In this document: positions 30,951 through 44,289 of the stretch, in pieces
Layout of the letters: each line of letters starts with the position of its first letter
How positions within the stretch are numbered: position 1 is the first letter of the stretch
Assembly: GCF_022605165.1 (NCBI RefSeq)
Contig: NC_063077.1
Span: forward strand, 868,001-932,000
DNA length: 64,000 nt
Source: Purpureocillium takamizusanense
Taxonomy: Eukaryota; Ascomycota; Sordariomycetes; Hypocreales; Ophiocordycipitaceae
Direction: 5' to 3'
The notes under the pieces: generated by a model
Databases searched by the model: none
The model's input: only the letters and a program-made list of their open reading frames with translations
Told to the model about the DNA's origin: nothing
Made by a program: the position numbers and the translations under genes

Positions 30951-33900
30951 TTAGATGAAGCCCTTGGTGAGGCTGGGCATCCTGCCCAGACTGCTCTTCC
31001 TCTCTGGCACGTCCGCGGTCGATCCCGCGTCGCCTTCGCTCCCCTTCCACGGACCCATCCTGCTGCGGAGGCTGCCCACCGAGCTTGCGGACCCCTTCTC
31101 CACCCGCAGTCCCTTCCACCCCTCCAGCTCGCGCTCCAGCCGCAGCGTCTTTTCCTTCTCCTCCCGGAGCTCGCGCTCCGCGCGACGCGCCGACAGCTGG
31201 TTTGTCGACTCGGACGCCTGCAGCTCGTCAATCGTCTTGAGGAGCTTGTCCACCTTGTCGCGCATCCGGTTCACGTCGTCGGACAGCTGCGTGTTCTGCT
31301 TCTCCTTGCGCTCGACCTGGCCCTGCAGGTCCTTGACCACCCGGTCCACGTTGCGAACCGACCGTTGCGACTTGGTCCGCTCCGACTCCTGGTCCTCCAG
31401 CTGCGACTCGAGCTGCTCTCTGGTTAGACGCGGCGTCTCTCGGGACGGGTGGGTAAACTTGCCTCTTGTATGCGCTTGTGAAGGAACTTGATGTCCTGGC
31501 TGGCGCTCGAGTACCCCTTTGTCTCGAGGTCCACAAGCTTGAGCTGCGCCTCGTTCAGGCTCTTCTCCAGTGACACCTTTTGCCTCTGAGCGCTGGTGCT
31601 CGCCTCCCGCTCCGCGGCAATGTCCCTTTGCATCTCGGAGACGAGCGATTCGGCGCGTCGCATCTTCTCGACCGCCGCCGCCGCAATGTCCTCTTGGTGG
31701 GCTAGGCTGGACTTGAGATCAAGCAACTCCTTGTCTATGCTCGCAGCGTCTCGAAGCGATGGGTTCTCACCCTTGGCCAGCTCCTCCAGACCGGCCTTGG
31801 CCTCTTCGAGGCGGGCCTCGACACCCCGTTTCTCCCGCAGCAGGATGTCGCGTTCCGACGTGATCTCGTCGACCGAGGACCGCAACGCGCGCACCTGAGA
31901 GAGCAGCGAGACCACTTTGCCTTGAGCATCGTTGTGGGCGTTGACCGCCTCGTCTCGCGAGGATGCAACGTCCGCGAGCGTCGCCTCCAGACGCGACTTT
32001 TCTTTCGACCAGGTCGAACTGTTGAGCACCTCGTCGTCCCATTTCGACCGCAACTCGTCGAGCTCCTCGCGGAGCCTAGCAATTTCCGACTGCTTGTACA
32101 GCTTCTCCTCCCGGGCCAGGTCCAGTTCCTTCGTAAGCGTGGCAAACTCGGCTTGGTACTTTTTGCGCGTCTGCTCCATGCTGGATTCCTTGTCTTCTAT
32201 GTCCATGGCTCGCTGGTTCCGGTAGTCCTCCAGCTCGTGCTGCAGCCTCCTCTTGGCCTGCGTGACGGACTCAAGGTCGGTGGAGATGTCTTCGACCCTC
32301 TCCTCCAGGCTTTGGTTCTGGCGCTGAAGATCCTCAATGGTGGCGTTCATCTTCTGTCGTTCCGCCATGACCTCGGCGTACGTGTTGTCGGCCTCTTTCG
32401 CCTGAGACTTGGCAAACTGTTCCGCTCGGCTCGCCTTGAGGACGGCAATCTCCGCCTGCTCAAGCTTGCCAAAGTACTCGTCCGCTCGGCTCTTGTACAT
32501 GTCGAGGCTCGACATGACATCGGCAAGCTTGGATGACTCGGCGTCCAGGCGAATTTGAAGGTCCGTGTACTCCTGCAGGAGCTGGCTTCTGTTCTGAGAC
32601 TCTTGCTCGCGCGCCACCGTCATCTCCTGCAAATCAGACTTCGTGTCGCGCAGCTCCACCTCGAGCTTCGCCCGTTCGTGGCGCATCTTGTCGAAGTGCG
32701 ACTTGACGTCAGTCAACTCTGCCACAGCGTCCTTATGGCTGTGCAGGAGAGACCGGCGCGATTCTTCCTGATTGTAGAGCACGTCCAGGATTTCCTCGTG
32801 TGAACGGGCTTGGACATCCCGGAGCGATAGTTCACCGGTTCGAATCGACTTCTCCAATGCGCTTACCTTCTTCGCCGAATCGTCCAGCATATCGTGCAGA
32901 CGGCTGTTGACCTTCTCCAGCTTCTGCATCCGACGGAGAGACGGGCTCTGATCCGGCTCTGGGGCCGGGGTGCCCCGGTCAAGCTGGCTCTGGAGGTGTC
33001 GATTTTGCATCTGCGCCAGTTGAAGCTGGTTCTGGAGCTCTTCAACTTCGGCCTTGAGGTCCATGCGGTTGTTCACCGCAACGGTGTCGGCTGTCTTGTC
33101 TGACTTGGCAGACTCGTGAGGATCTGCCTCCGGAATGCGCCGAGTCGGCGTCGACGTATTGGACGGCCTGCGGTTGTTGATCCTGACGGTTCGCCGCTGG
33201 GTTGGAGACCCGTTGAACGGAGCCTCGTTAAGATTAATCTCCTCCAACTTGGGTCGGCTCGGAGTATCGTTGCGAGTGGCACGTAAATCGGCGAGCTGGG
33301 TTTCTGCATTAGCTCTGGCTGCAGTCTGAACGCGGAGGTTCTGTTGCAGCTCCTCCACCTTGCGCACAAGGTCGAAGTTTTGCAAGAATGCCTTTTGCTT
33401 GCTGTCATCGGAGGGCGGCGGGATGTGAACTTCGGGATCGACCGTCTTCAATGCCGCCAGAATCTGACCCCGGAGGTCCTCCAACTCCCTATCGCGAGAG
33501 TCGACCGAGGCCTGTAGCGTTCGTACCGTAGCTTGGGCTTGAGTTCGAAGCTGACGCTCCGAGTCGATCGTTCGGTTTGCCTCGGCGAGCTGGACTGTGA
33601 CATTGGACGAGGCCTTTTCTGCATTCCTACTAGATTGCACTTCCCGGGCCACCTCGTGGTTGAGGTCTTCGAGGTTGAGCTGGAGCTTTTCGGTTTTCTT
33701 CTCGAGCGACGCAATGGCGACCTGAGCATCACCCAGCTGCTTGTTGAGCCTGGCGTTTTGCTCCTCCAGCCTCGTCTTCTCCCGTTGCAGAGACACAATC
33801 TGGCCGCGCGAAGCCTCATTAGCCCGAGAAGTCGACCTGGCAATCTCCAGCCCCTTCTGCTGAAGCTTGTTGAGGAGGGCACGGTTGTCATTCTCGGAGG

Positions 33901-36900
33901 CTGCCAGCCGGCTCCTGACGGTGGTGAGTTCGCGCTCCATTCTTTCCTTGGCTTGATCGTTCTTGAGACCAAACTCTCCCGAGGAAAGGATGAGTTTGTT
34001 GAGGTCCTCGATCTGGTGATTGAGTTTGCCGCACTCCTCCTCGTACCAGCGCAGGCGCTCCTGGGCCGCGTCAAGGTCCCTGCGAAGGCTGTCCTCCCGC
34101 TCGCGCGCGGCCCTGGAAGCCTGTCGCTCTCCGGCGAGCTCAGCCTGTTGACGCGCCTCCTCTGCCTGAGACTTGGCTGCTCGTAAGCGGCGAATTTCGT
34201 CACGAGCTTCGTCCCGCTCCTTCTCAACTGCCGTGCGTGCTTCCATGATGCGCCTCAGCGTATCTTGTTGCGCGTAGAGCTCCTTCTCAATAATGATCTT
34301 GGACTCGTTAAGGGTGTCAAATTCCTCTTTGAGGGCCTGATACTTGTGCTCACTGAGCAACTGCACGTCATCACGTGATTGTCGTTCTCTGCTCAAGTCC
34401 TTCTGAGTATCATAAAGCTCCTGCTTGAGTGCTTGGATCTGATTCTCAAGTTGATTGCGGCTCTGGTCTGCTTGCGCGTCTTCCGAGAGCCGGGCTTCGA
34501 GCAGAGCCTTGGCCTCAGCAGCCTCCTTTTCTAATTGTGTCTGTTTGGACTTCGTGGCGTCGAGTTCGGCTTGAACGTCCCGGAATTTGCTTGCGATCCT
34601 GTCCTTTTCACTGGCCAGGGCCTTCTTCTGATCGTTCAGTGCGCGTCGCTCGTCCTCGAACTTTCTCTTGTCGCTACGCAGTAGAGCCAGTTCGCTCTCT
34701 TTACTGCGCACAAGGTCTTCGTAGTCAGTCGAGGTCTTTGACAGCTGAGAGAGTTGTTGCTGGATATTCCGGTTTTCCTGAGAGAGCCGCGTTTCGCGAA
34801 GCTTGGTCGAGTCAAGCTCTTTGCGAGTGGTGTGCAATTTGACCTCGAGATCCTGGTCGACTTTCAAGAGCTTCGTTTCGAGGTCGTGCGTCTTTCTGTC
34901 TTTGAGAGCTAATTGACTCTGTAGCACCTTAATCTCATCCTCGAGCGCCGCCTCCTTTTCGCTTCGCTCGGATTGTCGTTGCGAGACCTCTTCCATGGCT
35001 TTATCGAGCTCAGCGGCTTTAGCCGCAAGGTGACTCTTTTCCTCTTCGAGTTTCGCGATAAGAGTTGCGGCCTGCTCGAGTTGCGAGCGAAACTTTTCAA
35101 CGTCACATTCAGCCCGATTTTTTGCCTTCATGAGCTCGTCAAGTTGATCTTCCAGTCGCTCTTGATCCTCAATTGCGCCAGCAAGCTTCTCTTCCAGCTC
35201 AGCCTCGCGGGTTTGCAGTCGCTTGAATATCTCCTCCTTGTCCAGGGCTAAGGCGCGTTCACTCTCGAGCGTTTGCTGAATCCGCGTCAACTCAGCGTGG
35301 CAGTTTCTCCGCTCGTCTTCCAGTCTCTGCCTGTTGCTCAGCTCGAGCCGCATCTTGTCATTCAGGTCTTTGATCATCGCGTCTCGCTTTTTGACTTCTG
35401 TGGCGGTTCGGGTGGCGCCAAGGAGCGGCTTCATCTTGACAATGAGCTGCCACCAGGGGTTTTCCACCAGGTCCAAGTAGACGTGGAAGTTTCGCTGAAT
35501 GATATGCGTCGCCTCGGTACGGAATAGCCTCTTGTATGCAGCTCGCCTTTGGACGAACCCCCGGGCCACAGACTGGAAGCGTGCCATGATTTCGGTGATC
35601 AACGCGTCTCGCTGCTCCTCCAACTCGGCAAGCACGCCTGACCTGAAGAAGACCTTGGTTAAGCCAACACGATACAGCGCCTTGTCGAGGCCCAACTTCT
35701 CCAGCATGATGGAAGCAGCGGCCTGGCCCTCGAGGTAGCCCTTGGGCATGTTGGAGCACAGCACCTCGTATCGCTGGCGAAACTCGGCAAATGGCAGTCT
35801 ATTGGGAAACCCAGTCCGCGCGATGCGGATGCCTTCGAGCACGCCGTTGCAGCGGAGCTGATCGAGCACCAGCAGACTGTTGAATTGCTTCGGCCGCTTC
35901 TTGTGGTTGGGTAGAATGCATCGCACGAAGTGAGGGTGGGTAGAGTGTAGCTGCGCCATAAGGTTGTGAAGTTGCTCCTTGTGTCGCTGGGCCACCGTGC
36001 GGAAGAGGCCTTTCTTCACGCGGCTTCTGGCTCCACCCATCTCCTCTTCGACATCTGCGCAATCAGCAAAGAGTGTGGCGATGTGCTTGTCGGTAGAAGA
36101 GGCGAGGAGCCGGGTAATATTATCATTCAACGGGTCCTTGTTCTTCTCTAGCCAGTTCTCCGTGGAGTACTCTACCTCTGCGGCGTAGTGCGTGAGGATG
36201 AAGCCTTGTCCCAGCCGAGAGGGACGGTACTTGGTTGACTTCTTGTCCCAAAGCGAGTTGAGCTTCTCAGTAAAGGATTTGTCTGTTGCCTTGGGCATGA
36301 CGCAGTCTTCGTCGAGACACGAGAAAATGCCGATTGGGTTTGGCAGTTCAATGAGGTCGATAGTGGGCTGCAGGTCACGACCAAAGTCAATAAACTGCCA
36401 CTCAATCTGCTCCCTCGCGTACTCCTCTTGCTCGAGAACAAACATGTGGTGGTTGAAGAATTGTTGCAGCTTCTCATTGGTGTAGTTGATGCAGAGCTGC
36501 TCGAAGCTATTCTCCTCGAAGATCTCGAAGCCTGCGATGTCGAGGACACCGATGAAGTGCGCATCGTCCAGACCCATGCCGGTCCGGTCCAGCTGCCGGT
36601 TGATGCGCGTCACAAGGTCACCAAAGCCACGTTCGTAGATGCCTTTAGACAGGGCATCCAGACCAAGACGCACCTGCTCAGGTGTCTGAACTTTTTCGAC
36701 CCATTCTCTGCCCGCCTTGACCTTGGGATGAAGAAGGCCCTGCAGGAAGGGTTCGAGAGGCACACCGAGGAGCTTGCAGACCTTGGCGGCTTCGGCCTTC
36801 GACTCAGGGGCGAGACGAGCTTGGTCAGCGGCTCGGCTCTCCTTGACCACCTCGACGTTCCCGAGGTGGAGCACAGCCGCAACGGTCCGGAGGATGGATA

Positions 36901-38253
36901 GCTGCTCACTCTCGGAAAAGCCCATGACATTAAAGGCCTCCATGAGAGTGTCCCACTCGTCTTGGTCTGAAACGCCCACGATGCTTCCATGGCCGCTTCG
37001 CGTGTATGCAAAGTCGTCCACATCCAGCCGGTCAAGGAGAAGTTCTTTTTTGACCCGGGCGTCGGCGCCTTTGAGGAGTTGGTAGAAGACGTGGTAGTTT
37101 CGCTCATGGGGGTTGATGCGGACGACTCTGGACTTTTCAAGGAGGTACCAATCGATGAAAGCTCCCGTGATGGCGCCATTGCGATTGAACTCGATGCGGA
37201 TGAATTTGCCGAACCTAGACGAGTTGTTATTTCGAACAGTCTGAGCGTTGCCGAATGCCTCCAATATCGGATTGGCCCGCAGGATCTGCTGCGAAAGATT
37301 TGCATGCTGCGACCTGCCTTTGGTGGCAGTATCCGATTGAGCGACAGCGGCCAGGTACTGTATGACCTTTTTCGTATTCTCCGTTTTGCCTGCGCCGGAT
37401 TCGCCCGTGACCAATATGCTCTGGTTCCGGCCCTCCTCGACGAGGTTTCGGAAGGCCTCATCGGCCATGGCATAAATGTGCGGCTTGGTATCCTCGCGGC
37501 TGCGCCCCCGGTACATGTTGATGTACTCATTGGTGTAGATTGGCAGCGGGCAGTATGGGTTGACGGTGACGAGAAAAAGGCCAGAGTAGGTGTATATCAG
37601 ATCGGATTGGTATCTCATGTGCAGGTTGTGGACGACGGAGGCCTCGTTCAAATGAGTCAATTCGGCCATATCGTTTGCCTTGTCGAACTTGGCGGGGTTG
37701 ACTTTGTCGATGCTCTCGGCATCGACCTCGCGCTGCTGCAGCAAAGTTAGCGCTTCTCAACGGCGGGCGTGGCGCGACTGACCGTTCCATCGTCTGTTTG
37801 GACTCGGAGGCGATTCCCCCCCAAGTCTTCTACTACCCAGCCCTTGACAAACGCGTTTTGGGGATCCTTAAGCCACACATAGCGCTTTCCAGAAAAATCG
37901 TTTTCTCCCTCGATACTCTTGACGGCGTCCTGGCTACGCCTCATGTCCTCGGACTTGATGAAGGAGGGAGCAAACGTGTTGGACGTCGGGGTACCGTTCT
38001 TCGAGTCGACACGGTGATGGCGAGGGCCACTGCTAGGCGCGACCACGGTCGGCCCAAAGGAGCTTCCAGACTGAGATCTCGCATGGGAGGCCGGTTTGTG
38101 GGTGGGAGTTGACGGCTGCAAGACTGGTGACGAGAAAAGCGCCGACTTTGGCCTGCCGCCGCCGACGGTCGCAGGCGCGGGTCCGGGGGAGGGAGACGAG
38201 TTCCGTTGAAACGGATTATTGCGCCGCTGCGCTGAGCCACCATTGAAAGACAT
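30951..38253 (-). CDS. myo2: Conventional myosin II heavy chain
   Basis: Two-headed actin motor that drives the contractile ring at septation. Minus-strand exons: 38253..37783, 37735..31463, 31415..30951, giving 2402 residues, usual for filamentous fungi. A disordered Ser/Pro-rich N terminus (1-100) precedes the SH3-like subdomain (YVWLKDPQNAFVKGW). The motor domain has the P-loop GESGAGKT (268-275), switch regions, an actin-binding stretch (VRCILPNHKK) and a relay/converter. IQ-like segments follow (FQSVARGFVQRRAAYKR), then about 1450 residues of heptad coiled-coil tail with a short Ser/Gly-rich tailpiece. The first intron ends in a CAGCAG tandem acceptor. The second appears to be GC-AG (31416..31462). 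It is head to head with the CCCH-finger gene. Confidence 0.96.
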
Positions 38254-39107
38254 GTCGTCGCGACGGCTTCATCAATGGTGACCAGGTAATGAGTCGAGGT
38301 TGGGGCCCGTGAAAGGCGCCGGTCCCGTCATGCGAGGCGCGTAAACAAAACAACGGGAGCTATATGTGACGGTGGCTCCCGGCGTGCGCGAGGCTATGAG
38401 AGCGATGAAAAGGAAAACCTCAACAGCGGGAAGCACCAGCGCTTCATCCACGATGACGCAGGCGAGGCGGGGGCAAGCAGATGCAGGATTGATGGTACAT
38501 ACGTTGAGTCGCGTACCAGGTGTGTCGCCGCGCTGCCGAGGGCGCCTTCCCTTCCCGTTGCTGGGGAGCGACCCCTCGCAAGTAAACAGACGCGTGCACG
38601 TGACCTTGCACGCGCCGGCGACTGGCACAGAGCACCAGGGCTCGCTAGGCGGCTTTGGGCCTAGCGCTCTGCGTACATAATCATTGGACGGAGGACGGGT
38701 GACAATTTGGCGTCCCCTACTTCAGGTTTCAACCAGGTCTGGCAGACGCACGACATCCTCCTCCCATATCTGTCGAAACGACAGCCGCTATCTGGCACTT
38801 GCGGCGGCGACAGGACTCGCAAAACACCAGCGACTGACACGGTCTGGCCCTGTCGGTCTGTTGTCAAGCGCCGCCTGTCGGCTCGGGCCACGATTTATCG
38901 CGTCACCATTGTTTCGAGTAATGTCTCCGAGTTTGTCGCGACGCCAGGCGTTGATCAGATAGGCTGCGATAGCCGAAGAAGAGCATTGGGATATACACAG
39001 CGCGACCAGAAACGAGCGGCTCGTGTCGGTGTTTTACCATCTGGAAGCGCCTCGGGGGTGTGGATCTGCCTTGATCTATAAGTCGGACAGACTGGTGTCT
39101 GACCGAG
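38254..39107. promoter_or_regulatory. Divergent promoter region (myosin II / CCCH-finger gene)
   Basis: This 854 bp lies between two divergent starts and probably holds both promoters. GC-rich sequence with inverted CGCG-type strings occurs, but I identify no specific site. No gene is supported inside it. Confidence 0.5.
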
Positions 39108-42100
39108 ATGAGCTACGGTCCTGGTTACGGAGCGCCTCCGGGCTTTCTCTCGCAGGACTCCTATCCGGGCCTCCAGATATACCCACAGCCGGCACAGCCT
39201 GTCCAGCAAGTCGGATCGACCAGCGCCCATGGCGCCGAAGAAGGGGCACAGCCTTCCTTCGAGTATCTTCACACAGCCATTCCTGGCTTGGGCTTGGGCT
39301 TTGCCGCCAGCGGGCCGGCGCCAACCCAGCAAACGGAGAGTGCCTGGACGAACGCGCCTTCAAACTCGCAACGAACAGCTTCCCATGCGGAGCAAGCAGG
39401 TGCGAGTGCACCTGTAAAGCTGGGCAGCCCGGCTGATGGTGGGTCAGAGGAGGGCGAAATCAGCGACGGAGAGGCAGAAGACTTGTATGAGCCGCCCGAG
39501 GTCGGAAATGACGAGACCCTTGCCGCCTGGCCGTACGGTGGTACAAACGTAGGTGAACGCGTTGTGGCAGCGACCGGTCAGCCGCAAGCCCACATCCACG
39601 CGGCTCGCGAACGTTCAGGCTCATACTCTCCCTATCTTTCACCCCGAGAAATTGACCGCGAAGGCTCTTCAGCCTCCTGTGCACCCCAAGGTAAGCCGTT
39701 CCGTCTCGCATTTTGCCGCTCTCTAAAACGTTTCTAGGCAATTCGCCTTCACGTACCTCTGCAGCCCCGAACTCTAGCGCGAAAACGCTCGATTCTGTTA
39801 GGAAGCAAGCCCGGGAGGCCATTTTGCGCTTGTGGCCTCTCGACGTCCGGTATCACAACTACATCGACGAGGGCATTGATAGCACCTTGTTGCAAGCCCT
39901 TTTCAAAGACCTGGGTCTGGAGCTTCCGTCCAGCAGCCTGGCAGCGAATTCTCGTTTCAAAACGGGCGGTCACATCCAGCCAACGCCCGTGCCTGACCGT
40001 GGAGAGGGAGAAAAGACGTCACCAAATTCGGCACCGGCCGCGAAGGCTATGAATAAATCCGAAGAGCGCAAGGACCGGATAGCTCGACTTCTGGCTGCGA
40101 AAGGCTCGAAGGCGAGTGCTCCGCCAACCAAGTCAAGTGCTGTGCCACTGGCAGACAACCAATCCGCGACCATGAAGAAACTGTCCGAAAAGTCCAAAAT
40201 ACTTCGGGAGAAGATGGAAGCGCTGAAGAAACAGAGAGAGGCTCTGGCCCAAACACGCATTCAGCAGGCCGCATCAAACGGCTCAACAGTCCCTCCACAG
40301 GACTTCGAGGTGACCATGGACGATGCCACAGCCGCTGTGGCTGCTAGCGGAGGCTTGCAAACATCCGTCTCTGAGGCCCATGAACCCGCAGGACTATCGG
40401 GCCAACCCTCTCCGTCGTCAATACCTGGACTGTTTCTGTCCACTCCCAAGCCCACTTTGCAAGATCAAGCTGGCCTGCCCGACTCAATGACGCCCCGCAC
40501 GACTAACCTGGTTGCAAAGGAATCTCACAGACCCTTTGGTCAGGCTAGGGAGTCGCGCCCTTTCTTGATTCATGTCAGTGATGACGAGGACGATGAGGAC
40601 GACGAAAACGGTGACGCGGGAATGGAAATAGACTCGCCTGGCCTTGTCGCATCACCTGTCCAGCACAGTGGTATCTCCCCGCATCTGCCGCCCCGCAAAG
40701 TAGCTGCTTTGTCTGGCTCCAGCCGTCGTTCGGCGTCGGCGCTGACTCCTGCGAGAAATTCGGGCAACAGCAGTGGTGGAGAAGACCTCGACAGCATGAA
40801 TAAGAAGATTGAAGCAATGAAACGCAAGATTGCAGAGGCGGAGGCGCGCAAGGCGAAGCGCTCCCGACAGGTGTCACCCATGGGCTCGCAACAGAACAGC
40901 AGCTCCCGCGCCGACAGTGTCGAGTCGTCAAGCACCCCCATGGAGGCGATCACTGGACGCGAGCTCACGAATGGGAGCCGCACTCCGGTCAGCGACTCGG
41001 CGATGGGTGCTACCCCGACTTCCATGCCTGCCAACAGAACAGCGCAATTTGAAGGTGCCGAGTTCGCTGTGCCCGCATCTGAGCGGCGCGGTCGTTCTCG
41101 TGCGGCCAGCGAGCGTCTTCCCCTTCTTGAGGCTCGTCGTAGGGAGCAGCTTCTCAAGCTGAAGACGCTGCAGGCTCAGATCGCTGTCATCGAACAGGAG
41201 ATTGAAGAGGGCAGAGCTGAGGAGGAGAGACTCATGAGGGACCTTGCCATGCCTGACTTGGACCACGAGCTTCAACAATTTGAATCACCGTCCACACCCC
41301 CTGCTGGTCAGTATTCGCCAATCTTCAGCCGATAACGGAGCGCAGAGAAGCTACCGGTTGCCTATTCGAGGCCGGGCAAGCTAACACTCCGGCGCAGATG
41401 CTCAGAGTTTGGCCGATCAGGCGCCGGAACAGGTCATGATGGACCAGCCTGAGGTATACGGCGTCGTGGGCAAGGGGGCCTCTCATAACGATGTCCAAGC
41501 ACTGATCGACGAGCAACCGCGCGCCGCGAGCGTAGGAGGCGATGCCCCTCCGCTTGAGGCACAAAGGGGCGAAACTGGCCGATATTCTGACGATGATACG
41601 GGCGCCGTGGTGCAGGAGGTGGAAGAGGACACTCAGACGGGAGAACACGAGCGTGACGTGGACATGGCAGATGCGAGCGAATCCCCCGATGACGCTCCGG
41701 ACAATGAGTCGGACGACTACGAGCCCCCAGTCGCCGGAGCTGCCAGGGTGGAGGCTCTGGCTTCCCCCATCCAGAGCCACAACAACATTGTGGAGCAAGC
41801 GAGCGCGTCCTCCACAAACGATGTTCAGCGTACAACGCCTGTGTCTTCCACCGCTGAACAGGTCCTGCCGGCCCGGCCCGACACCGCGATCGTGGCAGGA
41901 AGAGAAGTAGAAATGTCACCGCCAACGGACCACGATGCTGGACATCTAACGTTGCACCAGGTCCAGCCTGAAGCCGCGAGCTCGGCGCCGCCCGCCCCCC
42001 GCTCGACTTTTGTCCCATACGAAACGCCACTGCAGTACTTTCACTCGTATCGGTTCCATCCCGGCTACCGACAGTCGGTAGGCGGTGGGCTCCGTTCTCT

Positions 42101-42506
42101 AACGTACAGTAATAAGATTGATGCGCGAAGGGAGGTTTGCCCCGACCAGCTTGCCGGCAGATCGTGCCCTCGGGGTGACAAGTGCGAGTACCAACACTTT
42201 GAGACGATGAGGGTCGCAGGTCAGTGATGTACCCCCTACACACTGATGTACTAACTTGTGAGCCAACGTCGAGTCTGACGAGCCGCAACCACAGACGACC
42301 AGATCCTGCTCCAGTTGGGAGGCACGGGAAACTTTGACGATGAACAGAAGCAGCAGTACATAGCGGGCCTGCGTGAGCTGCTGACAGACTTTCGAAACCG
42401 CAAGGTAAAAGACTTCAACACGATCAGCCAAGGCATCGTCGATTATCGCGCCCGCTTCCAGAGCGACAAATCCAAGATCTTGCCGCTCGGCAACGTCTCC
42501 ATCTGA
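39108..42506 (+). CDS. Red1/ZFC3H1-type CCCH zinc-finger protein
   Basis: Large, mostly disordered nuclear protein (1061 residues) resembling the scaffold of the MTREC/PAXT RNA-surveillance complex (Red1 in fission yeast, ZFC3H1 in animals), which delivers transcripts to the nuclear exosome. Exons 39108..39690, 39738..41306, 41398..42219, 42295..42506. Evidence: an EEGEISDGE motif near residue 115; a Lys/Arg/Glu coiled region (KIEAMKRKIAEAEARKAKR); and near residues 965-985 a single CCCH finger CPDQLAGRSCPRGDKCEYQH, flanked by YRFHPGY and GLRSLTYSNKID as in the putative zinc-finger family PF10650. The helix after the finger (QQYIAGLRELLTDFRNRK) also fits. Assignment to Red1 rests on the zinc-finger region; the rest is too low-complexity to compare. 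Confidence 0.86.
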
Positions 42507-43036
42507 CGGCACACCGTCAGTTGGTTGGCAGCGACGGCACCTTTCTTGGGCGCGACTGGGGGTGACTGGGCGCTCCTTGCCAGGGCATCTGCGTCGTGCC
42601 ACCCGATGATGTATTATCTAACCGGACTCCCTCCACCTGGCGTTTGGGCGCCGCATTGCTATTCCATCTCAGCCATGCATCCTGGCGGTACATATCACGT
42701 AATAACTCAAGATACCCCTTGACGCCGCCTTTGGCCCTTTATCGAGGGCGATGCGACGGTTGTCGAATAATCCGGAGGATCTCAGAATGAGGCAGCTGTA
42801 AGAGCGCTTGCACGCGAGAGGACGGAGCCGTCACGGCTCGTGACGGCTGTTGGCTTGAGTTGCTCGTGGACGTAGCTTGGTGAAGCCGTGTCGCACGCAA
42901 CGCACAACGGGCGGTAGTTGCGAATTGAGTCTATTTTCCACGATGTGGTCTATTGTTCTTGTGTGATGAATCAGTGCCTGCCGTTTATGCATCAAGCTTC
43001 TAACGTGTATAAAATCTCATGTTTCCATGTTCTGTT
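42507..43036. other. Convergent spacer, no gene seen
   Basis: This 530 bp separates the 3' ends of the CCCH-finger gene and the RTA1-like gene. A TATAAAAT string at 43010 lies just beyond the RTA1 stop and is more likely part of a 3' end than a promoter. Confidence 0.55.
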
Positions 43037-44289
43037 TTAACCAGACGACTCGCCGGAGCCCTCAATTTTGTGTCCCCTTTCGGACGACGCGCGGCCGGAG
43101 GCGGCCTTTCGCCTCAAGAACCATAAGCCCTTGAGCCCGCCGCCGACCTCGAACAGCTCGGGGGCGCAGAGGACGGGATGGAAGACGTTGAGGGCGTAGA
43201 CGGCGACGACGATGAGGACGCCCTCGAAGCCGATGAAGAGGCCCTGCTTGCCGATGATGGGGCCGGACCAGCCCTCGCTCAGCTCGGCGACGCGGAAGGC
43301 GCTACGCCAGAGGATGCAAAAGGTGGAGAGGGCGAGGGCGGCGAGGAAGAGGCGGAAGCGCAGCGTCTGGCGCATGCGGACTAGGTGGTGCGCGTTGCCA
43401 CTGCCGCTGCCAGTGCTGTCGGCGCCGCTGTCTAGCTGGCTATGGTACTGCTGCTGTTGTTGTTTCTGGCGGCGGTGGGTGCGCAGGGCAAAGTCGACGG
43501 ACGCGGCGATGAAGCACAGGAGGGTGAAGACCTGGAAGCTGAGGCCGGCGATCATGATGTTGGTGCCGGCGGTGGCGGAGCGGCTGCCGTGGAAGGCGAC
43601 GGCGGCCATGCCGCCTCCGGTGGCCTGGAGGACGAGCGAGACGACGTCGCAGGGGATGAACTGCTTAAGGGTCAGCCAAGAACCGAGAGTGTTTCCCCCC
43701 CTCGACTTTAGGGACGGTTGGTTCTGCTATGGCAGCACAAGGCAAAGCAGGGGGTAGCAGGGGAAGGAAGCAGAGCTCGGTACGGAAAGGATCGCGAGAA
43801 AGGGGCACATACAATACGGGTGTAATACTCGGGCGGGATGCGCGAGTTCTCGGGCCCAAACGCGGTGACGATGCGCCTCAAGCACAGGTACAGCCCGGCG
43901 GCCATGAAGGCGGGGCCGATGGTGAGGCAGCAGATCTGCATGAGGAAGCCGTTCTCGTCCCAGCGGTTGCGCCAGGAGAGCACGCGGCCGGCGTAGCCGA
44001 GGACCTCGCAGACGAGGCCGAGCATCATGGCGACGCCAAAGGCGAGGCCGCGGCCGCGGCGGAGGACGAAGGCGACGGCGGCGTAGCCCAGCAGCGAGGC
44101 GGCGAAGAGGCCGAGGAAGGCGGCGTTGGCGGCGATGTCGACGCGGTACGAGTAGAAGCCGCCGACGTGGTCGCACAGGACGTCGTAGTCGGGGTGCTTG
44201 TAGCAGTACTGCGAGGGCAGGACGGTGCCGTTGAGGACCTCGGGCGGGATGGCGTCGATGGGGACGACGTCCCGAAAGTAGCCGTCCAT
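43037..44289 (-). CDS. RTA1-like seven-helix membrane protein
   Basis: Plasma-membrane protein of the fungal RTA1/RTM1/Rsb1 family, linked to resistance to aminocholesterol compounds, sphingoid base export and lipid translocation. Minus-strand exons 44289..43813 and 43663..43037 encode 367 residues; the 149-bp intron joins YYTRI to QFIPCD at phase 0. About seven hydrophobic segments are visible (for example AAFLGLFAASLLGYAAVAFVL, FGVAMMLGLVCEVLGYAGRVL and FIGFEGVLIVVAVYALNVFHP). Family motifs include EVLGYAGR and the helix-3 region FLMQICCLTIGPAFMAAG. The C terminus and a Gln-rich loop (RRQKQQQQQYHSQ) are cytosolic in the usual topology. Direction of transport is not deducible. Confidence 0.92.
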
